DNA of 28,685 nucleotides from Desulfosudis sp034189195 (GTDB lineage: Bacteria; Desulfobacterota; Desulfobacteria; Desulfobacterales; Desulfosudaceae): assembly GCA_034189195.1 (NCBI GenBank), contig JAXHVI010000035.1:1-28685 (forward strand). The letters run 5' to 3'. The notes below the pieces were generated by a model that was not told where the DNA came from, did no database searches, and worked only from the letters and a program-made list of their open reading frames with translations. The translations under genes were made by a program, and so were the position numbers. Numbering within the stretch: the stretch's first letter is position 1; the number at the start of each line of letters is the position of its first letter. Below, piece by piece: positions 1 to 7,158 of the stretch.

Positions 1-116
1 ATCGCCAATACTTCCCGCAGCCCACGGTCATCCCGTATCTGCCGCAAATCTTCCAGACGCCTGCCGCCACCATTGAGCATCAGAATAAGAGGCAAAACAT
101 GCTCGCTCGCAAGATA
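1..116 (-). pseudogene. IS1380-like transposase fragment, cut by window start
   Basis: Read on the minus strand from about 116 down to 1, one open frame gives a segment with the core LILMLNGGGRRLEDLRQIR followed by DDRGLREVLA. This resembles the N-terminal region of IS1380-type DDE transposases, where a glycine-rich GGGxxLEDI/LRxI segment precedes a short LRxLL stretch. Homology stops abruptly near 116, where plus-strand IS66-like sequence begins, so the element is truncated by or joined to another insertion. The rest lies outside the window. The family assignment is from motif memory only; an IS4-related family is the alternative. Confidence 0.45.
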
Positions 117-129
117 CCCCGGGAAGCAG

Positions 130-410
130 TACACTGCACCGTTTCCTGAAGGAATAAACCGCCCTGTACAGTATGGCATCAATGTGAAAGTTCATTCCGT
201 GTATATGTCTCAATATCAACTGGTGCCGTATAAGCGGATTGAAGAGGATTTTCAGGATCAGGCAAAAATTCCGATCAGTGCTGGTACGGTTTTCAATTTC
301 AATTATGATGCCTACCATGTATATCCAATGATCTGTGGAGTTGTTATCACGCCCATGAAAAAAGAGGGCTGGAGGCCATGGAAGAAATTGGGGTGCTGCC
401 TCACCCGGTT
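130..410 (+). pseudogene. IS66-family transposase (TnpC) remnant
   Basis: The translation contains FPEGINRPVQYG, then SVYMSQYQLVPYKRIEEDF and IPISAGTVFNFN. This is the characteristic block of IS66 TnpC, lying between its zinc-ribbon-like segment and the catalytic core. Near 372 a different frame continues with EAMEEIGVLPH, which in intact IS66 transposases lies much further downstream. The remnant has therefore suffered an internal deletion and a frame change, and it ends soon after. A full TnpC is about 500 residues and fewer than 100 are left here. It cannot be functional. It lies just beyond the 3' end of the neighbouring minus-strand Fe-S gene. Confidence 0.8.
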
Positions 411-465
411 TGCAAAGACTGGAAGTTCTCTCTGTAAGGCCGCATCGCGGGCTTGGCCGGCAGGG

Positions 466-1767
466 TTATTCCAGTGACTGTGCGTAGAGTTCGATCACGT
501 GACACACGGCAATGTCGGCCCGGCCGGCGTCGGCCAGAAGGCCGGAAAGCTGGATCATGCAGGCCGGGCAGGTGGTGGCCACCATTCGGCAGCCCGTGGC
601 CAGCATGTTCTGTTTTTTGGACTCCCCGATTTTTTTGGACATGTCGTAGTGGGTGATGCCGAATCCTCCGCCCATGCCGCAGCAGGCGTCGGGTGCGGCC
701 ATTTCGGTCAGCCGGAAGGCCGGATTGGCCGCAATCAGCAGGCGGGGCTCTTTGAAGATACCCAGTGATTTTTTCAGATGGCAGGGGTCGTGGTAGGCCA
801 CGGGAACGGCATCGGCGCTGGTTTTACCGGCAGGCGGAGCAATCAGGGGAGCGATCACCTGGGTGATGTCTTTTGTCCTGTCCGCGATTTTTTCCGCCAG
901 ATCGGCCTGGGCGCTGTTTTTGTCGGCCATCATGGGCCACACTTTTTTGATGGTAAAGGCGCAGGTGGCGCAGGCCGTGACCAGCAGGTCAAACTCCATT
1001 GTTTTAATCTGTTCAAGATTTTGACCCATCAGACGGGAAAAACCGTCGCCGTCTCCGGCGGACAGGGCCGGAATGCCGCAGCAGGCCTCGTTTTCCAGCA
1101 GGACCGGCGCAAAGCCGTGATGGCGCAGGGATTTGATGGCGGCGGCGGCCACCCGGGGATAAACCTTGTCGATCAGACAGCCGGTAAAAAACAGCACCCG
1201 TTTGCCCGGTGCCGCCGCTACAGCGTCTTTTTCCTGCGCCACCCATTCCCGGCGAAAGGAGGCCGGCGCCAGGGGCGGCACATGGCGGTCGGACAAAAGG
1301 GGGGACATGACAAACCGTGGAGAGCGGGTATCACCATCGGTGTTGCTTTTTTTAAAAAGCAGGGGCTGGGCCACAGTCCCCATTCGGGCCAGTGCGTCAA
1401 AGAGCCAGGGCCGGGCCAGCACCTGTCTGAAGAAAAATTTTTTTGCCGGAGAAAGCCCCTGGTATTCGGCCAGCAGGGTGCGGGCTGAAAGAAAGATTTG
1501 AAGCGTGTCTACCCGGTTGGGGCATACGGACTTGCAGGCCCCGCACACCAGGCAGTTGTCCAGCCGTTTTAAAACCGTGTCGGCGCTGGTCACCACCTCG
1601 CTCATCACGCCTTTGAGCAGGGCGATTTTACCCCTGGCGATGTCTTTTTCCATGCCGGTGTGGGGAAAGAGCGGGCAGGCCGCCTGGCAGGTGCCGCAGT
1701 TTTTACACATAGCGGTCAGGGTTTCAAGCTGTTTTGCCAGTTGGGCCAGGTCGGTGATTTTTTTCAT
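466..1767 (-). CDS. GlcF/HdrD-like (Fe-S) oxidoreductase with two CCG domains
   Basis: A 433-residue soluble Fe-S protein. Two [4Fe-4S] ferredoxin motifs are visible: C21-x2-C24-x2-C27-x3-C31-P and C72-x2-C75-x2-C78-x3-C82-P. Two cysteine-rich CCG domains follow, with CCG at residues 229-231 and CCGMGGG from 362. This architecture matches glycolate or lactate oxidase iron-sulfur subunits (GlcF, LldE/Dld partners) and HdrD-like proteins, which pass electrons from a flavoprotein dehydrogenase to the quinone or thiol pool. No FAD-linked oxidase partner is adjacent: upstream is ahbD across an inverted-repeat element, and downstream is transposase debris. The substrate is therefore unknown. There is no clear Shine-Dalgarno before the ATG at 1767. 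The repeat ends only about 31 bp upstream, so expression may depend on read-through from the heme operon. Confidence 0.85.
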   Translation of the reverse strand: MKKITDLAQLAKQLETLTAMCKNCGTCQAACPLFPHTGMEKDIARGKIALLKGVMSEVVTSADTVLKRLDNCLVCGACKSVCPNRVDTLQIFLSARTLLAEYQGLSPAKKFFFRQVLARPWLFDALARMGTVAQPLLFKKSNTDGDTRSPRFVMSPLLSDRHVPPLAPASFRREWVAQEKDAVAAAPGKRVLFFTGCLIDKVYPRVAAAAIKSLRHHGFAPVLLENEACCGIPALSAGDGDGFSRLMGQNLEQIKTMEFDLLVTACATCAFTIKKVWPMMADKNSAQADLAEKIADRTKDITQVIAPLIAPPAGKTSADAVPVAYHDPCHLKKSLGIFKEPRLLIAANPAFRLTEMAAPDACCGMGGGFGITHYDMSKKIGESKKQNMLATGCRMVATTCPACMIQLSGLLADAGRADIAVCHVIELYAQSLE

Positions 1768-1798
1768 AAGGTATGGAGTTGTGTAAAGTTAAAATCCA

Positions 1799-1922
1799 GA
1801 CGGCTTTGCAAAAAGTTCAAGTTCAAGGCGCGCAAGTCTCGAGGAATGAGGCGTACTGTGGGTACGCCGCAGTGACGAGGGACGCGGCGCAACACAGAAA
1901 TCGGACTTTTTGCGAAGCCGTC
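1799..1922. repeat. MITE/REP-like inverted-repeat element (~124 bp)
   Basis: The left end GACGGCTTTGCAAAAAGTTC (1799-1818) is matched, with two mismatches, by the reverse complement of the right end GGACTTTTTGCGAAGCCGTC (1903-1922). Inside sits a perfect 7-bp stem, GGCGTAC (1850-1856), loop TGTGG, GTACGCC (1862-1868). There is no plausible coding content. It therefore looks like a non-autonomous palindromic intergenic element; similar ones with GGCTTCGCAAAAAGTC ends are, from memory, common in Desulfobacterota genomes. Its right end overlaps the stop codon of ahbD (1921-1923). The exact class and copy number cannot be determined from one copy. Confidence 0.75.
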
Positions 1923-2997
1923 AAGGTTCGTAGGCGCAGAGCGGCTCCTCTTCCAGGTAATCGCCGGTGGCCTCAAAGGCCCGGGCCCGGCACCCGCCGC
2001 AGACTTTACGGTATTCGCAGCGGCCGCACTTGCCCTTCAGCTTGCCAGAGTCCCGCAGGTCGTTGAAGATCGCCGAGTTTCCCCAGATATGGGGAAAGGT
2101 CTCTTTTGTCACGTCGCCGCAGTTTAACTCCAGAAAGCCGCAGGGCTGGACCACGCCCACATGGGAGACAAAGCAGAAGGAGATGCCGCCCAGGCATCCC
2201 CGGGTCACCGCGTCCAGGCCATGGGTCTGAAAGGAGATGGAAGTGTTGTCCTTTTTTGCCCGCTGGCGCAGCACCCGGTAGTACTGGGGCGCGCAGGTGG
2301 CCTTGAGTTGCAGGGAGGTGACCTTCTGGCGGTCGTAAAACCAGTTGAGGGTGGTCTCGTAATCCTCCGCGGAGATGGCCTGGTCGGCCATGTCCTTGCC
2401 CCGGCCGGTGGGCACCAAAAGAAAAATGTGATGGGCCACGGCCCCGATGGACTCGGCCAGCTCAAGAATCTGCGGCACCTGGTCCATGTTGACCCGGGTC
2501 ACGGTGGTGTTGATCTGAAAATCGATGCCGGCTTCCTTTGCCAGCCGGGCTCCGCGCAGGGCCCCGTCAAAGGCGCCTTTCACGCCCCGGAAGTCGTCGT
2601 GGCGCTGCTTGTCGGCCCCGTCGATGCTGATGCTGATACGCTGGATGCCGGATTCGGCCATGCGCCGGGCCGTCTCTTCGGTGATCAGGGTGCCGTTGGG
2701 CGCCATGACCATTTTCAGGCCCAGCTTCGTGCCGTGGGCGGCGATTTCAAAAATATCGGGCCGCAGCAGGGGTTCGCCGCCGGTAAGGATCACGATGGGT
2801 TTGCCCACTTCGGCGATCTGGTCGAGCAGTTGCAGGGAGTGCTCGGTGCCCAGCTCCCCGGCATAGGGGCCGCAGGTGGCCGACGCCCGGCAGTGGCGGC
2901 AGGAGAGGTTGCAGTTGCGGGTGGTTTCCCAGGCTACCAGGCGCAGTTGTGCGCCGTTGTCCTGGCCGGCGTGGGCGGGGTGTGAAGGATGGGACAT
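1921..2997 (-). CDS. ahbD: AdoMet-dependent heme b synthase AhbD (radical SAM)
   Basis: A 358-residue radical SAM protein with the cluster motif C29-x3-C33-x2-C36 in TTRNCNLSCRHCRA. It has the GGEPLLRPD motif and a C-terminal SPASM/twitch-like cysteine set (CGRCEYRKVCGGCRARA and a last Cys near the end). AhbD performs the last step of the siroheme-dependent pathway, the oxidative decarboxylation of two propionates of Fe-coproporphyrin III to heme b. The assignment rests on overall resemblance to AhbD and on its neighbours: hemB lies 15 bp upstream and ahbC upstream of that, all on the same strand. The stop codon (TGA on the minus strand, 1921-1923) falls within the end of an inverted-repeat element, so the native C-terminus may have been altered by a few residues. 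Another SPASM radical SAM maturase is a less likely alternative. Confidence 0.85.
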   Translation of the reverse strand: MSHPSHPAHAGQDNGAQLRLVAWETTRNCNLSCRHCRASATCGPYAGELGTEHSLQLLDQIAEVGKPIVILTGGEPLLRPDIFEIAAHGTKLGLKMVMAPNGTLITEETARRMAESGIQRISISIDGADKQRHDDFRGVKGAFDGALRGARLAKEAGIDFQINTTVTRVNMDQVPQILELAESIGAVAHHIFLLVPTGRGKDMADQAISAEDYETTLNWFYDRQKVTSLQLKATCAPQYYRVLRQRAKKDNTSISFQTHGLDAVTRGCLGGISFCFVSHVGVVQPCGFLELNCGDVTKETFPHIWGNSAIFNDLRDSGKLKGKCGRCEYRKVCGGCRARAFEATGDYLEEEPLCAYEP

Positions 2998-3012
2998 GAT
3001 GGTTGAAGTCCT

Positions 3013-3984
3013 TTATGCAATCAGGCGGGCCGCGTCCAGAGCAAAGTAGGTCAGGATCATATCGGCCCCGGCCCGCTTGATGGAGAGCAGGGTCTCCATC
3101 ATCACTTTTTCGCCGTCCACCCATCCCATCTGGGCCCCGGCCTTGATCATGGCGTATTCACCGCTGACGTTGTAGGCGGCGATGGGCAGGTCGATCTCGT
3201 CGCGCAGGCTGCGAATAATGTCCAGGTAGGGCAGGGCCGGCTTGACCATGATGATGTCCGCGCCCTCCTCGATGTCCATGCTGGCTTCCCGTATGGCTTC
3301 GATGGCGTTGGCCGGGTCCATCTGGTAGGTTTTCCGGTCTCCGGCCTTGGGGGCCGAGTCCGCGGCCTGGCGGAAAGGGCCGTAGTAGGCCGAGCAGTAC
3401 TTGACCGCGTAAGACATGATGGAAATACTGGAAAGGTCGTTTTCGTCCAGGGCCTCCCGGATCTCCGCCACCCGGCCGTCCATCATGTCCGACGGGGCCA
3501 CCATGTCGGCTCCGGCCTTGGCATGGGAGACGGCGGTGCGGGCCAGCAGGTCCAGGGTGCCGTCGTTGTCCACCACGCCGTTTTCCAGAACGCCGCAGTG
3601 ACCGTGGTCTGTGTACTGGCACAGGCAGACATCGGTGATCACCACAAGGTCCGGCACCGCGTTTTTCACCGCTTTGACCGCCTGCTGAACAATGCCGTCC
3701 TTTGCATAAGCTCCGGTGGCCAGGGGGTCTTTTTTGCCTGGCACGCCAAAGAGCATGATGGCGGGAATGCCCAGGCCGGCGGCCTCTTTTGCCACGGACA
3801 CCAGGTTGTCGACAGAGAGCCGGTACTGGCCGGGCATGGCATCAATGGGCTCCCTGGCCCCCTTGCCGGGTACGGCAAACAGGGGCAGGATCAGGTCGTC
3901 GGTGGAAAGCCGGGTCTCCCGGATCATGCGCCGGAGATTTTCGTTCTGCCGCATCCGCCGGGGGCGGTAGTCGGGAAAAAGCAT
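3013..3984 (-). CDS. hemB: Delta-aminolevulinic acid dehydratase (porphobilinogen synthase)
   Basis: The protein is 323 residues, the normal length for HemB. It condenses two 5-aminolevulinates to porphobilinogen, an early step shared by siroheme, heme and cobalamin synthesis. Visible landmarks are the metal-binding cysteine segment DVCLCQYTDHGHCG (Cys 120, 122 and 130, the zinc-type set), a first Schiff-base lysine at about 195 in MSYAVKYCSAYYGPFR, and the catalytic lysine at about 248 in IIMVKPALPYLD. An AAGGAG ribosome site overlaps the stop codon of upstream ahbC and lies close before the ATG at 3984, which indicates translational coupling. It sits between the two late radical SAM steps of the Ahb pathway, so one transcript carries both an early and the final reactions. 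Confidence 0.96.
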   Translation of the reverse strand: MLFPDYRPRRMRQNENLRRMIRETRLSTDDLILPLFAVPGKGAREPIDAMPGQYRLSVDNLVSVAKEAAGLGIPAIMLFGVPGKKDPLATGAYAKDGIVQQAVKAVKNAVPDLVVITDVCLCQYTDHGHCGVLENGVVDNDGTLDLLARTAVSHAKAGADMVAPSDMMDGRVAEIREALDENDLSSISIMSYAVKYCSAYYGPFRQAADSAPKAGDRKTYQMDPANAIEAIREASMDIEEGADIIMVKPALPYLDIIRSLRDEIDLPIAAYNVSGEYAMIKAGAQMGWVDGEKVMMETLLSIKRAGADMILTYFALDAARLIA

Positions 3985-3993
3985 GGTGGCTCC

Positions 3994-5181
3994 TTATGGT
4001 GTAATGCCGATTTCTTCGTCGGTGAGATAACAGGCCGGGTCCGGAGCCCACAGGTCGCCGCTTGTGGCTTCGGCCCGCACCCGGAAGTTGCCGCCGCAGA
4101 TGTCCAACCACTTGCACGCCGCGCACCGGCCGGTGACATGTTTTTTCTTTTCTTTAAGCTTGGCCATGAGGGGTTCGGAAGTGTCGGTCCAGATTTCGGA
4201 GAAAGGCCGTTTGCGCACGTTGCCGAAGCTGTGGTGGCGCCAGAACTGGTCGGCATGGACCTCGCCGTCCCAGCTCACGCAGCCGATGCCCCGGCCCGAG
4301 TTGTTGCCGTCGTTCATCTGGAGCAGTTCCAGCACCTGGGCGGCCCGGTCCGGGTCCTCCTTGAGCAGGCGCAGGTAGAGGTAGGGGCCGTCGGCGTGGT
4401 TGTCCACGGTGAGGACCTCCTTGGGCAGGTTGCGGTCGTGGATGTCTTTGGTCCGGTCAATGATCAGGTCCACCACCTTGCGGGTTTCGGCATGGGAGAG
4501 GTCGTCTTTGACCAGCACCGACCCCCGGCCCGCGTAAACCAGGTGGTAGAAACAGATGCGGGGAATGCTGCGCTCTTCGAGAATGTCGAACAGCAGCGGC
4601 ACTTCGCCCACGTTGAACTTGTTGATGGTAAAGCGCAGCCCCACCTTGATGCCCGCCTTCTGGCAGTTGTCGATGCCCTTTAAGGCCGCGTCAAAGGCGC
4701 CGTGGACCCCGCGGAACCGGTCGTTGATGGCCCGGCCCCCGTCCAGGCTGATGCCCACGTAGGAGAGGCCGATGTCCTTGAGGGCTTTGGCGGTCTCTTC
4801 ATGGATCAGTGTGCCGTTGGTGGAGATCACGGCCCGCATGCCCTTTTTCACGGCATACCCGGCCAGTTCGGGCAGGTCCTTTCGCATCAGGGGCTCGCCG
4901 CCGGAAAAGAGCAGCACCGGGGCCTTGAAATCGGCCAGGTCGTCGATCAGGGCCTTGCCCTCGTCGGTTGAAAGCTCGTTGTCCTGGGCTTGTGGCGTGG
5001 CATGGGCGTAACAGTGAACACACTTGAGGTTGCACCGCTTGGTAATGTTCCAGACCACCACCGGCCGCTTGTCAATGGAGAACTGGAGCAGGTGGGAGGG
5101 CAGGTCTTCCGACCGCCGGCCGTACCGGAGGGCGTCGGAAGGTTCGGTGGTGCCGCAGTAAAGCTTTGATATGCCAATCAT
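3994..5181 (-). CDS. ahbC: 12,18-didecarboxysiroheme deacetylase AhbC (radical SAM)
   Basis: A 395-residue radical SAM/SPASM protein. The N-terminus MIGISKLYCGTTEPSDALRY is, from memory, typical of AhbC. The [4Fe-4S] site is C50-x3-C54-x2-C57 in RCNLKCVHCYA, followed by FSGGEPLMRKDL. The C-terminal part carries further cysteines (GCVSWDG, CAACKWLDICGGNFR, ACYL) that could hold an auxiliary cluster. AhbC removes the two acetate side chains of didecarboxysiroheme to give Fe-coproporphyrin III, the substrate of AhbD. The ATG overlaps the stop of the upstream ClpX-like gene by 4 nt (5178-5181), so translation is coupled. The siroheme decarboxylase genes ahbA/ahbB are not in this window. Confidence 0.9.
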   Translation of the reverse strand: MIGISKLYCGTTEPSDALRYGRRSEDLPSHLLQFSIDKRPVVVWNITKRCNLKCVHCYAHATPQAQDNELSTDEGKALIDDLADFKAPVLLFSGGEPLMRKDLPELAGYAVKKGMRAVISTNGTLIHEETAKALKDIGLSYVGISLDGGRAINDRFRGVHGAFDAALKGIDNCQKAGIKVGLRFTINKFNVGEVPLLFDILEERSIPRICFYHLVYAGRGSVLVKDDLSHAETRKVVDLIIDRTKDIHDRNLPKEVLTVDNHADGPYLYLRLLKEDPDRAAQVLELLQMNDGNNSGRGIGCVSWDGEVHADQFWRHHSFGNVRKRPFSEIWTDTSEPLMAKLKEKKKHVTGRCAACKWLDICGGNFRVRAEATSGDLWAPDPACYLTDEEIGITP

Positions 5182-6971
5182 TCTGTGTCGGTTCCCATTC
5201 GGCTGTCTGTTGCCGGCACATCCGTTTTCCCGGAAAAGGCCTTTTTGATCAGGCTGTCAAGCCACGACTCGGGAAACATCAGCGCCTGTTGGGTAATGTG
5301 AAAACGGTTGATGCCCGCCTTCTCGGAAAGCAGCCGGAAACCGTCCACAAAGTTGCTGGTCAGCTCTTCGCATATTTTTTCAAAATTTGCAAACTCATCT
5401 GTAACATACTGCATCACGATATAGCAAACCGCGTCCGGCGCAAGCTCCACGTGCAGCTGGTATTTGCCGGCAAAATAGCGCTCAATGTTTCTGACCTCTT
5501 CGTAGTAGGATGCCACTGTCTCAAAGGCGTTGTCAATGTCGGTGATGCGGGTGGCGCAGAACCGGGTCAGAATGTCGATGCGCTCTTCGGTCAGTGGAAA
5601 GTCATGTTTTTCCGACAGCTTTTTGCAGTTTTCGGCAATGTGGGAACGGATCGACGCTGCTTCGCTTCTGCTTACTTTTTCAAAATCCCGGTCGATTTTC
5701 TCCAGCCCTTCGGCGGTAAGAAAATCGCTCAGCCCGGCTTCCGGGCCGGCAAGAGTTTCATCGGTGACCGGGAAAACCGTGGCGGCTGTTGACGGCAGCC
5801 GGCTTTCAAAGGCCAGCAGGGCCCGCTCCACCGCGTTGACCAGGCCCCGGGCCCCGGTTTTTTCCTGAAAGGCGTTTTTCGCCAGCCGGGCCAGGGCCGC
5901 ATCGGCAAACTTGACGTCAATGTCGTAGGCGGCAAAGTCCATCTTCTTGCTCAACACGATGGGGTTGCTGGGGTTTTTTAAAATGGCAAACAGGTCGGCC
6001 TCTGTCAGGGACTCAAACACGGCCCGCACCGGGAGCCGGCCCACGAACTCGGCCTCGAACCCGAATTCGGTCAGGTCTTCGGAGCGCACGTGCCGCATGA
6101 TTTCCCACGGATCGTCGGAAGGGTCCTGAATTTTCGCGCCAAAACCGATGGCCTGGCGGGAAAGCCGCTTGCCGATGATCTCCTGCAGGCCGTTAAAGGC
6201 GCCGCTCATGATAAACAGGATGTTGCGGGTGTTGACGGTGCGTTTTTCCCGCTTGCCGGTTTTACGGAACTGTTCCACCTCCTGCATCACGGAGACCGGG
6301 TCGTGGGGCACCTTCATCTCCACCTCGGTCTCCTCCATCAGGGTGAGCAGGGCCCGCTGCACCCCGGACCGGGAGACATCCGGCCCCATCAGGCCCCGGC
6401 TGGAGGCGATCTTGTCGATTTCATCAATATAAATGATGCCGAACTGGGCACGCTCGATGTCGTTGTCCGCCTCCCGCACCAGGTCCCGCACCAGGTCTTC
6501 CACGTCGCCGCCCACATAGCCGGTTTCGCTGAACTTGGTGGCGTCCCCCTTGACAAAGGGCACCCCCAGCTTCTTTGCGATCAGCCGGATCATGTAGGTT
6601 TTGCCCACGCCGGTGGGGCCGATCATCAACACGTTGTTCTTGATGCCGCCCACCATGTTCCGGGTCCGGTTCCACAGTGCCTGGTGCCGCACCCGGTTGA
6701 AATGGGTGCAGATCTTGGTGGCCAGCACCCTTTTGGCCTGATCCTGCCGAATGATGTACTGGTCCAGATAGGCGATCATCTCCTCAGGCTTGAGGTCGAA
6801 ATGGAAGGCCGCTTTTTTAACCGGGCCGGTATCATCACCTATGGCGTCGGTGTCCGGGGTGATAATCGGCGTCACGAGCTTGATGGTGTTCCCGTACTTT
6901 TCGTGCAGAAACTCGCTGATCTCTTTTTCGATCTTCTTTGGATCGGGCAGTTGTTCGTTTTGTGTTTTCAT
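5178..6971 (-). CDS. ClpX-like AAA+ unfoldase lacking the zinc-binding domain
   Basis: A 597-residue AAA+ ATPase clearly related to ClpX (usually about 420 residues). Motifs are Walker A GPTGVGKT (118-125), pore loop GYVG (151-154), Walker B YIDEID (181-186), sensor-1 region ILFIMSGAF, an IGFG loop (275-278) like the one ClpX uses to dock on ClpP, the arginine-finger region EFVGRLP, and sensor-2 TGARGL (from 372). Differences from ClpX are notable. The first ~80 residues contain no cysteines, so there is no zinc-binding domain. The pore-2 region has a charged insertion (about 220-248). A ~200-residue C-terminal extension (about 395-597) has no recognised fold. It is first in the heme operon and overlaps ahbC. 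A candidate promoter lies just upstream, but the Shine-Dalgarno-like AGAGGTG is about 20 nt from the ATG. Substrate unknown. Confidence 0.85.
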   Translation of the reverse strand: MKTQNEQLPDPKKIEKEISEFLHEKYGNTIKLVTPIITPDTDAIGDDTGPVKKAAFHFDLKPEEMIAYLDQYIIRQDQAKRVLATKICTHFNRVRHQALWNRTRNMVGGIKNNVLMIGPTGVGKTYMIRLIAKKLGVPFVKGDATKFSETGYVGGDVEDLVRDLVREADNDIERAQFGIIYIDEIDKIASSRGLMGPDVSRSGVQRALLTLMEETEVEMKVPHDPVSVMQEVEQFRKTGKREKRTVNTRNILFIMSGAFNGLQEIIGKRLSRQAIGFGAKIQDPSDDPWEIMRHVRSEDLTEFGFEAEFVGRLPVRAVFESLTEADLFAILKNPSNPIVLSKKMDFAAYDIDVKFADAALARLAKNAFQEKTGARGLVNAVERALLAFESRLPSTAATVFPVTDETLAGPEAGLSDFLTAEGLEKIDRDFEKVSRSEAASIRSHIAENCKKLSEKHDFPLTEERIDILTRFCATRITDIDNAFETVASYYEEVRNIERYFAGKYQLHVELAPDAVCYIVMQYVTDEFANFEKICEELTSNFVDGFRLLSEKAGINRFHITQQALMFPESWLDSLIKKAFSGKTDVPATDSRMGTDTE

Positions 6972-6978
6972 GGCTTAA

Positions 6979-7006
6979 AATATAATCACGCACCTCTGAA
7001 AATCAA
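6979..7006 (-). promoter_or_regulatory. Candidate sigma70 promoter for the ClpX-like/ahb operon
   Basis: On the minus strand TTGATT (7001-7006) and TATATT (6979-6984) are separated by 16 nt. The predicted start would be only a few bases upstream of the ATG at 6971, giving a nearly leaderless message. This would fit the absence of a well-spaced ribosome site. Motif-only evidence. Confidence 0.3.
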
Positions 7007-7051
7007 GCCGAATGGTGTATCATGCTGAAAACCATTAAAATTTTAAAAGAG

Positions 7052-7057
7052 TTGACA
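7052..7057 (+). promoter_or_regulatory. Consensus -35 box upstream of the diguanylate cyclase
   Basis: A perfect TTGACA lies at 7052-7057, about 100 bp before the GGDEF gene. No -10 of equal quality occurs at 17 nt (TATTTC at 7075-7080 matches only half). The promoter is either weak and activator-dependent or the match is fortuitous. Confidence 0.3.
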
Positions 7058-7082
7058 AGCACCGGGATATTTAATATTTCAA

Positions 7083-7100
7083 CCTTTTACATGTAAAAGG
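7083..7100. promoter_or_regulatory. Perfect 18-bp palindrome, candidate operator
   Basis: CCTTTTACATGTAAAAGG is identical to its reverse complement. It lies just downstream of the candidate promoter and 58 bp before the diguanylate cyclase start. A perfect unspaced dyad of this size is the usual form of a dimeric repressor site (TetR-, MarR- or GntR-like). A terminator is unlikely, because no G+C stem or T-tract follows. No cognate regulator gene is present in the window. Confidence 0.5.
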
Positions 7101-7158
7101 GGATACTGAAAAAAACCGCAGGACCACTTCAGAAAAGCCTTACGCAACGGAGGGTTTT

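Noticed and set aside
1764..1976. Minus-strand 70-codon ORF over the inverted-repeat element
   Set aside because: It consists almost entirely of the palindromic repeat; such ORFs recur wherever the repeat does and are unlikely to be genes.
466..6971. Long plus-strand open frames opposite the Fe-S, heme and AAA+ genes (for example 778-1488, 2161-2985, 3523-4683, 6090-7028)
   Set aside because: They are antisense to well-recognised proteins, have G+H-rich low-complexity translations and no homology; they are by-products of high GC third positions.
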